A DNA stretch of 60,772 nucleotides from Bryobacterales bacterium (lineage in GTDB: Bacteria > Acidobacteriota > Terriglobia > Bryobacterales > UBA6623): NCBI GenBank assembly GCA_028819215.1, contig JAPPMG010000016.1, positions 1 through 60,772 on the forward strand, given 5' to 3'. The position numbers and the translations under genes are program-made. Each line of letters opens with the position of its first letter. Position 1 is the first letter of the stretch. The notes under the pieces were generated by a model. The model saw only the letters and a list, made by a program, of their open reading frames with translations, did not search any database and was not told the origin of the DNA. Positions 33,137 to 43,154 of this stretch are shown piece by piece.

Positions 33137-34576
33137 ATGACCCGGGCCACCCTTGTCGTCGCCGCGTTTCTGCTCGCGCCCCACGCAGCCGCACAGCCAA
33201 ACGTCCTTTTCCTGGCGATCGACGACCTCAACGACTGGGTCGGCCCGCTCCAAGGCCACCCGCAGGTCAGGACGCCGGCGATGGACCGCTTGGCCGCCCG
33301 GGGCGCGACGTTCGCGAATGCCCACACCCAGTCGCCGCTCTGCAATCCTTCCCGCACCAGCCTCATGACAGGCATGCGCCCCTCGACAACTGGCGTTTAC
33401 GGGCTTCGCCCCTGGTTCCGCGAGGTGGAGTCGCTGCGTGACGTGGTCACCCTCCCCCAGTACTTCGCGAAGAACGGATACCGGACCTACGCCGTGGGCA
33501 AGATCTTCCACGGGCGTTATGGCCGCGAAGGAGATGAGTGGGATTCCATCGGCCCGCGGCCCGGAGTCGGCCCACGCCCGGAGAAGAAGCTCACACATCC
33601 GGGCCACCGGCTGGACTGGGGTGTTTTTCCGCACCGTGATGAGGACAAAGGCGATTGGAAGGTCGCAAGTTGGGCGATCGAGCAACTCGAAGGCGCTCCT
33701 CCCGAGCCTTTCTTCCTCGCGGCTGGCTTCTCTCTGCCTCACGTGCCGTGCTACGCGACACAAAAATGGTTCGACCTCTACCCGGAGGACACTCTCCGCA
33801 TGCCGCCGATTCGGCGCGACGACCGGGACGACACGCCGCATTTCTCCTGGTTTCTGCACTGGAAGCTGCCCGAGCCGAGGCTCAAGACCCTCGAAGGATT
33901 CAACCAGTGGAAGAACCTCGTCCGTTCCTACCTGGCTTCGATCAGCTTCGTCGACAGCCAGGTCGGTCGAGTGCTCGGCGCCCTCGAGGCGACCGGCAAG
34001 GCGCACAACACGATCGTCGTTCTTTGGTCTGATCACGGCTGGCACCTCGGGGAAAAGCTGATCACGGGAAAGAACACCCTGTGGGACCGCTCCGCCCGAG
34101 TGCCCCTGATCTTCGCCGGACCCGGCATCTCGAAGGGCGCCGTCATCAACACGCCCGCTGAGCTGCTCGACATTTACCCCACGCTCGTCGAGTTGGCGGG
34201 GCTGCCCGAGAAAGGGGGCCTAGAAGGGATCAGCCTCGTCGCCCAGCTCAACGACGTCACCGCCCCTCGGGCGCGGCCCGCGATCACGACCCACAACCAC
34301 GACAATCACGGCGTCCGGAGCGAGAATTGGCGCTACATCACCTACGCGGACGGCTCTGAGGAGCTCTACGACATGCGCAACGATCCCCACGAGTGGACAA
34401 ACCTTGCCGGACAACCCAAGTACGCGAGCGTCATCCGTGAGCACCGCCGCTGGCTTCCCCAGATCAACTCGAGGCCCGTTCCGGGCAGCGCCGCCCGGGT
34501 CCTGCTCTACGATGACGGCAAAGTGAACTGGGAAGGCGAAGACATCGCCCCAGGTGCGCCGATCCCCGAACCATAA
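33137..34576 (+). CDS. Secreted type I sulfatase (iduronate-2-sulfatase-like)
   Basis: A 479-residue enzyme with signal peptide MTRATLVVAAFLLAPHAAAQ. NVLFLAIDDLNDWVGPLQ gives the metal-binding aspartates, CNPSRTSLMTG is the formylglycine motif with Cys and Arg intact, and LWSDHGWHLGEKL holds later metal ligands. The overall pattern (DDLNDWVGPL, KNGYRTYAVGKIFH) resembles iduronate-2-sulfatase subfamilies that act on sulfated uronic acids. Activity needs a formylglycine-generating enzyme, not found in this window. An alpha/beta-hydrolase gene follows 243 bp downstream. Confidence 0.88.
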   Translation: MTRATLVVAAFLLAPHAAAQPNVLFLAIDDLNDWVGPLQGHPQVRTPAMDRLAARGATFANAHTQSPLCNPSRTSLMTGMRPSTTGVYGLRPWFREVESLRDVVTLPQYFAKNGYRTYAVGKIFHGRYGREGDEWDSIGPRPGVGPRPEKKLTHPGHRLDWGVFPHRDEDKGDWKVASWAIEQLEGAPPEPFFLAAGFSLPHVPCYATQKWFDLYPEDTLRMPPIRRDDRDDTPHFSWFLHWKLPEPRLKTLEGFNQWKNLVRSYLASISFVDSQVGRVLGALEATGKAHNTIVVLWSDHGWHLGEKLITGKNTLWDRSARVPLIFAGPGISKGAVINTPAELLDIYPTLVELAGLPEKGGLEGISLVAQLNDVTAPRARPAITTHNHDNHGVRSENWRYITYADGSEELYDMRNDPHEWTNLAGQPKYASVIREHRRWLPQINSRPVPGSAARVLLYDDGKVNWEGEDIAPGAPIPEP

Positions 34577-34819
34577 CCCCTTTAGGTCGATACGCGTACG
34601 AGCGCAAGCACACGCCAAGAGATGAACCGAAGTGGCCCCCTCGGAACGGCGCTCGGGACCCCGCTGCTCGAGGCAGAGACCTCACTTGGTTCGGAGCGCT
34701 CTTGGAACTGCTAACTCGCTCAGTTCGAGGCCGTCGCTGCCTGCGGCCGTGGGTAGGATGGCGATGCGGGGTATAATCCGCACGGCGCTAGGAACGATAC
34801 CCCGCCCAAGGAGGCTCCC

Positions 34820-35731
34820 ATGCTACTGCGGACCTTGCTCACTGCGACAGTTCTTTGTTCGATCGCTGTTGCGCAACAGCAATCGAACTACCCGCCGAAC
34901 ATGCCCGAGGCCCGGCAGGAAACCTACAAGTCCGTCGAAGGAACCGACCTCAAGATTTGGATCTTCGAACCGGAAGGGCACAAGGCGTCCGACAGCCGTC
35001 CCGCGATCGTGTTTTTCTTTGGCGGTGGCTGGCGCAGCGGCACTCCTGGACAGTTTCGCCATCAAGCCAAGCACCTCGCAGCCCGTGGCATGGTGGCAAT
35101 GTCGGCGGACTATCGCGTTCTCAATCGTCAAGGCGTGAAGGGCCACAAATGTGTGCAGGACGCTAAGTCCGCGATCAGGTGGGCCCGCGCCAACGCCAAG
35201 CGGCTCGGAATCGATCCGAACCGCCTCGCCGCCGGTGGGGGCTCGGCCGGCGGACACTTGGCTGCATCGACCGCTAGCCTGCCCGACCACGACGATCCGG
35301 CCGGCGACAAGTCGATCAGTTCGAAGCCCAATGCGCTGGCGCTATTCAATCCCGGAACCGTGCTGGCCAGCGTGCCGGGAAAGTTCGAATTGGACAAGGA
35401 GCAGATCGCCTCTCGAGCCGAACGAGCGGGTGTCGAACCGGAGTCGATCTCGCCATACCATCACGTCAAGTCCGGCTTCCCGCCGGCAATCATCTTTCAC
35501 GGGAAGGCTGATACGACTGTCGCGTATAAGACGGCCGAGCTTTTCACCGACAAGGTCCAATCCGTGGGCAGCCGATGCGAGCTGGTCGGCTACGAGGGCG
35601 AAATCCATGGGTTCTTCAACCACGGTCGCGGCGACGGCTCGGCCTATACCGACACGGTCCGCCGCATGGACGAATTCTTCGTGTCACTCGGCTGGCTCGA
35701 GCCGTCCGTCTCAGACAAGCCATCGCAATAG
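34820..35731 (+). CDS. Secreted alpha/beta-hydrolase
   Basis: A 303-residue hydrolase with a signal peptide (MLLRTLLTATVLCSIAVAQQ) and a strong AAGGAGG ribosome-binding site 6 bp before ATG 34820. AIVFFFGGGWRSGT is the oxyanion region, AAGGGSAGGHLAAST the nucleophile elbow, IIFHGKADTTV the acid, and EGEIHGFFNHG the His. It is an acetyl-xylan-esterase/BD-FAE-like carboxylesterase. It may deacylate sugars released by the upstream sulfatase; this link is inferred from position only. Confidence 0.83.
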   Translation: MLLRTLLTATVLCSIAVAQQQSNYPPNMPEARQETYKSVEGTDLKIWIFEPEGHKASDSRPAIVFFFGGGWRSGTPGQFRHQAKHLAARGMVAMSADYRVLNRQGVKGHKCVQDAKSAIRWARANAKRLGIDPNRLAAGGGSAGGHLAASTASLPDHDDPAGDKSISSKPNALALFNPGTVLASVPGKFELDKEQIASRAERAGVEPESISPYHHVKSGFPPAIIFHGKADTTVAYKTAELFTDKVQSVGSRCELVGYEGEIHGFFNHGRGDGSAYTDTVRRMDEFFVSLGWLEPSVSDKPSQ

Positions 35732-36058
35732 GAGAGAGACACGATTACGGAACGTTCCCTGGAAGACATCGCAGAGAAGATCAAAGTCCCTAGCACCGCT
35801 GAACTTGACCAGTCCGACATCACCTTCCTCGGCGATCGACGGCTTGATCGCGCCGTCGGCTCACTCGGATCCGCCCGAAGTGCGCACCGCCCCTTCGATC
35901 GCTCAGTCGCAATCGCGCACCGTCATGCGATACCATCCGAAATCGTCTCTCCAAGCTACTCGCACCGCCGCAGGCGGTGTTCGAACGGGCCTGCTGGCAG
36001 ATCACGAAAAGTGCCGAGAGCAAGACGGGAAGAGCTGAGGTATGCCGTGCCTAGACTG
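35732..36058. other. Intergenic, about 327 bp
   Basis: Nothing was identified here. A frame just after the hydrolase stop reads ERSLEDIAEKIKVPSTAEL, which is protein-like but short and without a clear start, and may be a remnant. A GAGAG sits before it. The remainder leads into the DapA-like operon and should hold its promoter. Confidence 0.35.
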
Positions 36059-36961
36059 ATGACCAAAGACGACATGGTCGGGATTTTCCCTCCGGTTGTA
36101 ACCCCTTTTCACGACAACGAGGAGATCAACCTTGATGCTTTGCGCCGCGAAGTCGACTACTACCTGACGCTCGAGACGACCGGAATCTGCGTTGGCGGCA
36201 GCACGGGTGAAGGACACGCCTTGAGCGCGGCGGAACTCGGTCAGATTACGAAGGCCGCGAACGAGCAGATCGGCGGCACCGTTCCCTTGCTGGCCGGAAT
36301 CATCACGATGACGACGCGGGACGCCGTCGAAAAAGGCAAGCGCGCCGCCGAAGCCGGAGCGATGGGCTTGATGATCACGCCGCCGGCATATCAGATCGCG
36401 TCCGACGACGGCTTGTACGACTTCTACGCGACCATTCACCAGGAAACGGGCCTGCCGACGATGGTCTACAACGTCAACGTCAACGTTCCGGTCAAGCCCC
36501 CGCTGATGCGCCGCATGGCGGCCAACCAGTCCGAGACCGGCCTCTTCGCCACCAAGGAAAGCATTGGCGGCTCGCTCGAGTGGCTCACGGAGCTTCTCGA
36601 AACCGTCGGAGACAAGATCTCTGTGACTTGGGCCACGGATTGGACGCTCTACCCAGGGCTCGCTCTAGGAGCGAGGGGCTCGATTTCCGCAGCGGGCGCG
36701 ATCCTGCCCCGCCAGTGCCTGGCGATCTGGAACGCCATCCAAGACGGGGACTTCGAGACCGCCCAAAGAATGAACGTCCTCGTGCTGGACGTGTCCAATG
36801 CGATCTCCCGGGTGAATTGGCCCGCCGGCGTGAAAGCGGCCATCAACTATCGCCGAGGGGTCGGCAAGGCGCGGGCTCCGTTTCACACGATTCCGGCCGA
36901 GCAGGTCAAGCGGATCTGCGAAGCAGTCGACCGCGCGGACGCCGGGCTGGAAAGGCTCTAG
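36059..36961 (+). CDS. DapA/NanA-family lyase or synthase
   Basis: A 300-residue TIM-barrel class I aldolase starting MTKDDMVGIFPPVVTPF. GGSTGEGHALS binds the keto-acid carboxylate, MVYNVNVNVP holds the catalytic Tyr, and LFATKESIGGS the Schiff-base Lys. The family includes dihydrodipicolinate synthase, N-acetylneuraminate lyase and 2-keto-3-deoxy-sugar aldolases. It heads an operon with a sugar-type ABC transporter (SBP starts 20 bp later), which favours a catabolic lyase over lysine synthesis. With sialidase-like genes 6-8 kb away, N-acetylneuraminate is a candidate substrate, unproven. Confidence 0.82.
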   Translation: MTKDDMVGIFPPVVTPFHDNEEINLDALRREVDYYLTLETTGICVGGSTGEGHALSAAELGQITKAANEQIGGTVPLLAGIITMTTRDAVEKGKRAAEAGAMGLMITPPAYQIASDDGLYDFYATIHQETGLPTMVYNVNVNVPVKPPLMRRMAANQSETGLFATKESIGGSLEWLTELLETVGDKISVTWATDWTLYPGLALGARGSISAAGAILPRQCLAIWNAIQDGDFETAQRMNVLVLDVSNAISRVNWPAGVKAAINYRRGVGKARAPFHTIPAEQVKRICEAVDRADAGLERL

Positions 36962-36980
36962 AGGCCACGGGAACGAAAGA

Positions 36981-38258
36981 ATGACGCGGCTCCCGCTTGT
37001 CGCCGCCTTGGCCTCGATCCTGTGCGCTTGCGCGGGGGATCCCGGCCAGCCAACTGCCCTTGATGGAATCGCCGATGGTGAAGTGGGAGGCTCGATCACG
37101 TTCCTCAACAACGGTCCGTTTGCCTACGACCCCGCAACCGTGATCAACATGGACCGCTTCGACGCGGCTCACCCGGAAGTGTCGGTGAGCCGCGTCGAGG
37201 ACAACGACATCCTGGCCAGGCTCGCCACGTTGGTTGCAGGAGGAGGCGAAGATTTCGACGTCGCGGAGCCCTCTGCGGTAAACGTCCCGCAGTTCATCGA
37301 CATAGCCGCGCTGATGCCGTTGGACGAGCTGTTTCCTCCGGAGGAAATGGCCCGCTACCCGAAAGGGACGCTCGACGCGGTTACCGGCCGAGACGGACAC
37401 ATCTACGGCAAGCCTCACTATGTGCTGCCGCAAGTCCTGCTCTACAACAAGAGGCTGCTGGCCGAGGCCGGCTTTGACCGTCCCCCCGAAACTTGGGAAG
37501 AGATCGTCGCCTACGGCAAGGCTCTGACCCATCCCGAGAAAGATCAATGGGGCTACGCATTCGGACTCTCGCCGAATCGGGACACTTACCATATCTTCGC
37601 GTCCTACCTGTACCAGGCGGGAGCGACGCTATTTCACGAAGACTACAGTGCGGCCTTTAACAACGATGCAGGCAGGCAGGCTCTGCAGTTCATGGTCGAT
37701 GTTCTCAACACCCACAAGATCGCTCCCGCCGGGATCACGACTTACGACGGCGACGCGGTCCAGGACCTGTTCATCCGCGGCAATGCCGCCATGGTGCAGA
37801 ACTGGGGCTACACGATCGATCGTGCCCTGAACAGGGAAGAGTCCGTCGTCAGGGACGACCTCGGCGTCGCACTGCTGCCCGTCGGCCCCAGCGGGGAACT
37901 CTCCGGCTATCTCGTGATGTTCCCGCTTGTCGCCACATCCTCGACCAGGAATCCGGCGACAGCCAAGGCGTTCATTGACTTCATGACGAATGCTGAATCC
38001 CAGAAGCGGATGCTGATCGACGAACCCGGAAACGCCGTCGTTCCTCCCGACATCTTCGCCTTGCCTGAAGTGCGGGAAAGGGTGCCCTTCGCCAGCGAGA
38101 TCGGCACAATGATCGAAGCGTCCCGCGCGGAATACCACCCAAAGTCCGGGCAGGTGGTCACAATCCTCGTGGAAGAGGTCCACGCTGCGATGGCCATGAC
38201 GAAGTCAGTTGAACAGGCGCTCGCCAACGCCGAAGCGCGTGTGAATCAGCTCATGTGA
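36981..38258 (+). CDS. ABC transporter extracellular solute-binding protein (sugar type)
   Basis: A 425-residue precursor beginning MTRLPLVAALASILCACAG, a lipoprotein-like signal with Cys near 16-18. SITFLNNGPFAYDP, PLDELFPPEEMARYP, KPHYVLPQVLLYNKRLLAEA and WEEIVAYGKALTHPEK are typical of family 1 sugar-binding proteins, as is GYLVMFPLVATSSTRNP. It captures a sugar or oligosaccharide for the two permeases that follow. It lies 20 bp after the lyase and 5 bp before the first permease. Confidence 0.87.
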   Translation: MTRLPLVAALASILCACAGDPGQPTALDGIADGEVGGSITFLNNGPFAYDPATVINMDRFDAAHPEVSVSRVEDNDILARLATLVAGGGEDFDVAEPSAVNVPQFIDIAALMPLDELFPPEEMARYPKGTLDAVTGRDGHIYGKPHYVLPQVLLYNKRLLAEAGFDRPPETWEEIVAYGKALTHPEKDQWGYAFGLSPNRDTYHIFASYLYQAGATLFHEDYSAAFNNDAGRQALQFMVDVLNTHKIAPAGITTYDGDAVQDLFIRGNAAMVQNWGYTIDRALNREESVVRDDLGVALLPVGPSGELSGYLVMFPLVATSSTRNPATAKAFIDFMTNAESQKRMLIDEPGNAVVPPDIFALPEVRERVPFASEIGTMIEASRAEYHPKSGQVVTILVEEVHAAMAMTKSVEQALANAEARVNQLM

Positions 38259-38262
38259 CGCG

Positions 38263-39156
38263 ATGGCGCGAAACCGGCTCTACGCTTATTCGTTCATATC
38301 GCCGGCGCTGTTCGTCGTGTTGGCCATCGTCGTCTACCCGGTCTTCTTCCTGCTTCAGTTGTCGGTGAGCGAAGTGTCCTTCGTGCAGGCACGGATGGCG
38401 ACGACGCTCAGCGGCTTCAACCACTTCAGCGATCTCATCTCGGACGGCGCTTTCCTGAACTCGGCGTATCGCACTGGCATCTTCACGGTCTCGTCCGTCT
38501 TCCTGAGCTTGATCACCGGACTGGGCGTCGCGCTCGCCGTCAACAAAGTCCGCAAGGGTGTGACGCTTGTCCGGCTTGCCGTTCTGCTGCCCTGGCTGCT
38601 GCCGCCGGTCGTTTCCGGCCTGATCTGGCGCTGGATGTTCCACGATCAGTTCGGCCTTGTGAACTGGATCCTAATGAATGTCGGCCTCCTGCAGAACCGG
38701 CAGCCCTGGATGGCCGATGTCGCTACAGCGATGCCCAGCGTGATCTGGGTCGATGTGTGGATCCACATTCCGTTCGTTGCGATCATCCTGCTGGCGGGGC
38801 TGCAGACCATACCCGACGAGCTGTATGAGGCAGTGCGCGTTGACGGCGGCTCATCGCTTCACTCCTTCTGGCACGTGACTCTGCCGTTGCTTCGGCCTTA
38901 CCTGCTAGTCGTGCTGCTGATTCGGGCGATCTTCGCGCTACGGGTGTTCGACATCGTGGTCATGCTGGCAGGCTCTAAGTTTGGCTCGGTCGCCGGCGCC
39001 CCTGCGGGAACGACGCAAGTCTTCGGACTCTTGATTTGGCAGCGGGCGATTGAGCATCTGAAGTTCGCTGAGTCCGCGGCGATTGCCGTCGTCGTCCTGG
39101 TGCTGACGTTTGTCGTCAGCTTCTTCTCCATCAAGATGCTTCCCAGCAAGACATGA
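38263..39156 (+). CDS. Sugar ABC transporter permease (MalF/UgpA type)
   Basis: A 297-residue inner-membrane protein with about six transmembrane segments. FISPALFVVLAIVVYPVFF is the first, and the EAA loop reads IPDELYEAVRVDGGSSLHSF followed by WHVTLPLLRP, which couples to the ATPase. It starts 5 bp after the binding-protein gene and its end overlaps the next permease by 4 bp (ATGA). Confidence 0.9.
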   Translation: MARNRLYAYSFISPALFVVLAIVVYPVFFLLQLSVSEVSFVQARMATTLSGFNHFSDLISDGAFLNSAYRTGIFTVSSVFLSLITGLGVALAVNKVRKGVTLVRLAVLLPWLLPPVVSGLIWRWMFHDQFGLVNWILMNVGLLQNRQPWMADVATAMPSVIWVDVWIHIPFVAIILLAGLQTIPDELYEAVRVDGGSSLHSFWHVTLPLLRPYLLVVLLIRAIFALRVFDIVVMLAGSKFGSVAGAPAGTTQVFGLLIWQRAIEHLKFAESAAIAVVVLVLTFVVSFFSIKMLPSKT

Positions 39157-39992
39157 GCGGCCGGTCGCAGAATCTGGCCTGGAGGACGGTCGCCTGGCTG
39201 TTCCTGCTGAGCTATTTGCTCATCAACCTCATTCCGGTGGGATGGTTGATCGATACGTCGATCAAGACAGACGCCGACGCGGTCGCGTTCCCACCGGTGG
39301 TCTTTCCGGCTCAGATGACGTTGAGAGCTTTCGACCTTGCGCTCAACCAGTTCCAGATTCTGGCGAACATCCGCAATAGTCTGATCATCACCGGGGGCAC
39401 GACCGTGTGCTGCGCACTGCTAGGCGTCGTCGCGGCGTACGGCTTCAGCAGGTTCGCTTTTCCGGGCCGACAGTTCCTGATCGTCGTCGTGCTCGCCACC
39501 CGCATGGTGGCGCCGATCGCCATGGTCATCCCCTTCTTGGTCGTTGCGCGGGACCTCGAACTCTTCAACAGCAAGCTGATCCTGGTCATCGCCAACACCG
39601 CGCTCAACTTACCTTTCGTGATCTGGATGATGAAGGGATTTTTTGACAGCATTCCGACCGAGCTCGACGAGGCCGCGTGTGTCGACGGATGCTCTCATCT
39701 CGGAGCGTTGCGGAGGGTGGTTCTCCCGGTCGCGCTGCCGGGATTGGCGGCGACGATGATTCTCGTCTTCGTCTTTACGTGGAACGAGTTCCTCTTTGCT
39801 TGGGCGCTTACCTCAAATCTGACCGCCGAACCGCTGACCGTGGCATTGAAGGACTTCATCGGCGAGCAGGTCACGTCGTGGCCCTTGTTCTCGGCGGCTG
39901 GGGTGCTGGCCATGATTCCAGCCGTCGTTTTCGCGGCCATCTTCCAGCGCTACATCGTGGCCGGCCTCGGCGCCGGCGGGGTCAAGGGTTGA
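39153..39992 (+). CDS. Sugar ABC transporter permease (MalG/UgpE type)
   Basis: A 279-residue inner-membrane protein with about six transmembrane segments. The EAA loop is IPTELDEAACVDGCSHLGAL, then RRVVLPVALPG. It pairs with the upstream permease to form the translocation channel. Its ATG overlaps the preceding stop. It ends 19 bp from the convergent ATPase gene. Confidence 0.9.
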   Translation: MSGRSQNLAWRTVAWLFLLSYLLINLIPVGWLIDTSIKTDADAVAFPPVVFPAQMTLRAFDLALNQFQILANIRNSLIITGGTTVCCALLGVVAAYGFSRFAFPGRQFLIVVVLATRMVAPIAMVIPFLVVARDLELFNSKLILVIANTALNLPFVIWMMKGFFDSIPTELDEAACVDGCSHLGALRRVVLPVALPGLAATMILVFVFTWNEFLFAWALTSNLTAEPLTVALKDFIGEQVTSWPLFSAAGVLAMIPAVVFAAIFQRYIVAGLGAGGVKG

Positions 39993-40010
39993 CGCGGACA
40001 CGGTCCAGGC

Positions 40011-41144
40011 CTAGGTCAGCGCCTGCTCGGTCGCGGGATCAAACAGGTGAGCCTTGTCGACATTGATGGACAGCCTGACGTGTTGTTTGACGGCGTAGCG
40101 TTCGCCGGACTGCACCTTTGCGATGAAGTCGTGCGCGCCGCTGTTGAGATATAGGACGGTCTCGGCTCCCATCGGCTCGCAAACTTCCACCCGCGCCGTT
40201 CCGCAAGCTTGCCTGGACGGGCCTGAGAGGGAGTCGGCGTCGGCAATGTCTTCGGGCCGGATCCCGAGAACGATCTCCTCGCCAGGGTAAGAGTCGGCTA
40301 GGTCAGCAAGCCTGGGGCTGAGCTGGATGCGGACGCCCGGGCCGTCCTGGTTGCGCTCCTGGAAGCACGTTCCGCCCTCGTCTTCGATCAAGCGCCCGCG
40401 GAAGAAATTCATCGGCGGGCTGCCGATGAAGCCGGCCACGAAGATGTTCTCGGGCGAGTTGTAGAGGTCGAGCGGCTCGGCCACTTGCATGATATGGCCG
40501 TCCTTCATCACGCAGATGCGATCTCCCATGGTCATGGCCTCGACTTGGTCGTGCGTGACATAGACCATCGTCACGCCCAGTCGTGCGTGGAGCTTCGAGA
40601 GCTCCGCCCGCATGGAGACGCGCATCTTCGCGTCGAGGTTGGAGAGCGGCTCGTCAAACAGGAACACCGTGGGATCGCGGACGATGGCCCGTCCTACGGC
40701 GACGCGCTGGCGCTGCCCGCCTGATAGCGCTTTGGGCTTGCGGTCGAGCAACGACTCGATGCCCAGAATCTCCGCGGCGATCATGACCCGGTTGTTGATC
40801 TCGGCCTTGGGAACCTTCTTGAGTTTCAAGCCGAAGGCCATGTTGTCGAAGACAGACATGTGGGGGTAGAGCGCGTAGCTCTGGAACACCATGGCGATGT
40901 CCCTGTCCTTCGGTTCCAGGTCGTTGACCGGCCGACCCTCGATGGCGATCTCGCCCGAGGTGATCTCTTCGAGTCCCGCGATCATCCGCAGGGTCGTGGA
41001 TTTGCCGCAGCCAGAAGGGCCCACGAGAACCATGAACTCCTTGTCTCGGATCTCTAGATTGATTCCCTTGACCGCCTCGAGAGGCGGGTTCTTCCCGGAC
41101 CCCGCGTAGACTTTCACCAGATCCTTGAGCAAGACTTCGGCCAT
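40011..41144 (-). CDS. ugpC: Sugar ABC transporter ATP-binding protein (UgpC/MsmK type)
   Basis: A 377-residue ATPase starting [17 protein letters not shown]. The Walker A motif is GPSGCGKST, the signature [14 protein letters not shown], Walker [13 protein letters not shown], and the H-loop VTHDQ; a C-terminal TOBE region follows from about 235. It should power the adjacent permeases, although it is on the opposite strand and convergent with them. Such UgpC/MsmK ATPases often serve several sugar transporters. ATG 41144 is the family start; the frame runs upstream into a dead CoA-transferase gene. Confidence 0.92.
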   Translation of the reverse strand: MAEVLLKDLVKVYAGSGKNPPLEAVKGINLEIRDKEFMVLVGPSGCGKSTTLRMIAGLEEITSGEIAIEGRPVNDLEPKDRDIAMVFQSYALYPHMSVFDNMAFGLKLKKVPKAEINNRVMIAAEILGIESLLDRKPKALSGGQRQRVAVGRAIVRDPTVFLFDEPLSNLDAKMRVSMRAELSKLHARLGVTMVYVTHDQVEAMTMGDRICVMKDGHIMQVAEPLDLYNSPENIFVAGFIGSPPMNFFRGRLIEDEGGTCFQERNQDGPGVRIQLSPRLADLADSYPGEEIVLGIRPEDIADADSLSGPSRQACGTARVEVCEPMGAETVLYLNSGAHDFIAKVQSGERYAVKQHVRLSINVDKAHLFDPATEQALT

Positions 41145-41414
41145 GCGGCATCCACGGGTGCGTTCGCGAGTTCCGATCGTAACCGATGAGCACCGGTGCA
41201 GGACTCTGGCCGAGCGGCCCTCCTCTGTTGCCGAGCCCCAGCGTGTCGACGTCGAGGCCCACGTCGCGGGCATCGCGCAGCCAGCCTTCGCCGAGCGGGT
41301 CGCTTCGGCGGCAGCTGGCGGATCAGCCACGTTGGTGCGAGCCCGCTGGCCCAGCCGCGATCTCAGCGCACTGTGGTTCCCGCCGACTGATATGCGGGCC
41401 GTGATGACGGCCAC

Positions 41415-41867
41415 GAGGCGCTGCATGCCGCTCTTCGCCTGCGCGAGCATGTCCTGCCCGGGGGCGCCCTTCATCGGCCCCGAGGAGCCGTAGCCCGTGG
41501 CCGAAACGTAGATGATGTCGGGACGAATCTTTCGGACTTCCTCCAATCCGTATCCCAACCGCTCCAGAACCCCTGGGCGGAAGTTCTCGACCAGGACATG
41601 CGAGCGTTCGATGATGCGGCGAATGACCCCCTTGGAATCAGGGCGCTTTTGGTCAACGGCGAGGCGGCGCTTGTTCCGGTTTGCGGAAGGGAAGAAGCTG
41701 CTCACGCCATCCACGAAGGAGTCGCCCCCCGACCACTTGCGCTCAAGCGGCCCGCCGGGAGGCTAGATCTTGATGACCTCCGCGCCCATGTCCGCCAGGT
41801 ACTGCCTTGCCGCCGGCCCGTGCAGATAGTGGCAGAAACTGATGGCCCTGATGCCGTCAAATAGCAT
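41415..41867 (-). pseudogene. CaiB/BaiF CoA-transferase family III pseudogene
   Basis: ATG 41867 opens MLFDGIRAISFCHYLHGPAA and continues QYLADMGAEVIKI, the classic N-terminus of type III CoA-transferases. A TAG at 41763-41765 follows, where the family has an acidic residue (IKIEPPGG-like). The same frame then continues PPGGP and, further on, [18 protein letters not shown] and [13 protein letters not shown], clearly family sequence, until about SGMQ, after which homology fades. The intact family is about 390-420 residues, so it is dead by both nonsense and 3' loss. Confidence 0.85.
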
Positions 41868-41887
41868 CGATTCGTCCCTTTGCTCCT

Positions 41888-42706
41888 CTAGCGATGCTTG
41901 TACTCAGCCTCTCTCTTTCCGAAGAATGCATCGACGCCTTCCTTGGCGTCTTCGGTGGAAAAAACCTCCTCGCTCAGTACAAGGCTGGCTTCGACAGCCT
42001 CGTCTCGCGGCTTGTTCCGAAGCTCGCGAATGCCCCTCTTCATGATCTGTATGGCCTTGGCCGGTCGATTTGCTAGCTCGGCCGCAAAGCCGATCGCCGC
42101 GCCGAGCACTTCTTCCTTCGGCGTCATGCGGTTGAGGATGCCCCAGCTCAGTGCCTGCTCGGCGGAAATCAGGTTGCCGAGGAACATCACCTCCTTGGCC
42201 CGGGATTCGCCGATAAGGCGCGGCAGCCGAATGAGGCCGCCGGCGCCCGGGTAAACGCCCAGCTTGACCTCGGGCAGCCCGAGCTTCATATCTTCGGCGC
42301 CTACCCGGAAATCGCAGCAGAGCGCCAGTTCCAAGCCGCCACCGAGCGCGACACCTCGCATTGCCGCCACGGTTGCTTGCGGCAGATCCTCGAGGCGGTT
42401 GTATACGTCGTTTTCGTTCCGCAGCTTTGTGTCAATCACCGTTCCGGTTTCAAAGTAGTCCGGAAACTCCTTGATATCGGATCCCGCACCGAACGCACGT
42501 TCCCCGGCACCGGTCAGGACGACGCTGCGGATGGAGGAGTCCTCCTTGATCTCATGCAACCTCTTGTCGAAGACCCTGGTCATTTCCAGAGTGAACAGGT
42601 TCAGCGGAGGACGATTGAGCGTCAGCAGGGCGACGCCATTCCCTCTCCGCTCGAGTGTCACCATCTGCGAAGGGTCCGTGTCGGCGTCATGTTTGGTGCT
42701 TTTCAT
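41888..42706 (-). CDS. Enoyl-CoA hydratase/isomerase family protein
   Basis: A 272-residue crotonase-fold protein. VALLTLNRPPLNLF, FGAGSDIKEFPDYFE, AMRGVALGGGLELALCC (oxyanion hole), LPEVKLGVYPGAGGLIRLPR and the helical C-terminus are intact. It hydrates, isomerises or cleaves an acyl-CoA; with the neighbouring CoA-transferase now dead, its pathway may be breaking down. ATG 42706 (MKSTKHD) has no clear ribosome-binding site; an in-frame ATG at 42769 is the alternative. Confidence 0.85.
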   Translation of the reverse strand: MKSTKHDADTDPSQMVTLERRGNGVALLTLNRPPLNLFTLEMTRVFDKRLHEIKEDSSIRSVVLTGAGERAFGAGSDIKEFPDYFETGTVIDTKLRNENDVYNRLEDLPQATVAAMRGVALGGGLELALCCDFRVGAEDMKLGLPEVKLGVYPGAGGLIRLPRLIGESRAKEVMFLGNLISAEQALSWGILNRMTPKEEVLGAAIGFAAELANRPAKAIQIMKRGIRELRNKPRDEAVEASLVLSEEVFSTEDAKEGVDAFFGKREAEYKHR

Positions 42707-42845
42707 GGGAGGAGATTCGTCTGTGTGGATCGGCGGATGATCGGAGGCACCCGAGTCAGGCCTCCTCATAAGATCTTCCGATATCCTGCTTCAATCCGTT
42801 CGACCAGCTTTGGAATTCGCTGCTGGCAACCAGCAGTTGCCGTCC

Positions 42846-43154
42846 CTAGTGTCTCCGCCAATGCAGCTCTTCCGTGGTGGTGGCCGGGCCGCCGAACAAG
42901 ATTCCGTGCTTCTTGCAGGTCGCGGCCACGCTTGCCCAAGCCTGCGCAAGAGTCCTCTTCCCACTCTGGCGTAGACGCGACCCGAGCTCACCAGGCCCCA
43001 CGAAGATCATGTCGATCCCAGCAAGCGCGACGATCGACTCGATGTTCCGAACCGCTTGCGGCGTCTCGATCTGCACGCGAAGAAACGTCTCTTGATTCGC
43101 CCCTGCGACACAGTGCCTGGCAAACAACGACGGCCCGATCAGGAACGGGTTCAT
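42846..43154 (-). pseudogene. HpcH/HpaI aldolase C-terminal fragment
   Basis: A 102-residue frame contains RVQIETPQAVRNIESIVA, AGIDMIFVGPGELGSRLRQS and KKHGILFGGPATTTEEL, matching the C-terminal half of class II HpcH/HpaI (2-keto-3-deoxy-sugar) aldolases. The N-terminal barrel strands and metal-site Glu region are absent, against a usual about 255 residues. A symporter-like stub overlaps its apparent start. It is a decayed gene. Confidence 0.7.

Noticed and set aside
32804..34045. Minus-strand frame of 413 codons opposite the sulfatase
   Set aside because: It runs antisense to intact sulfatase motifs and has no recognisable domain.
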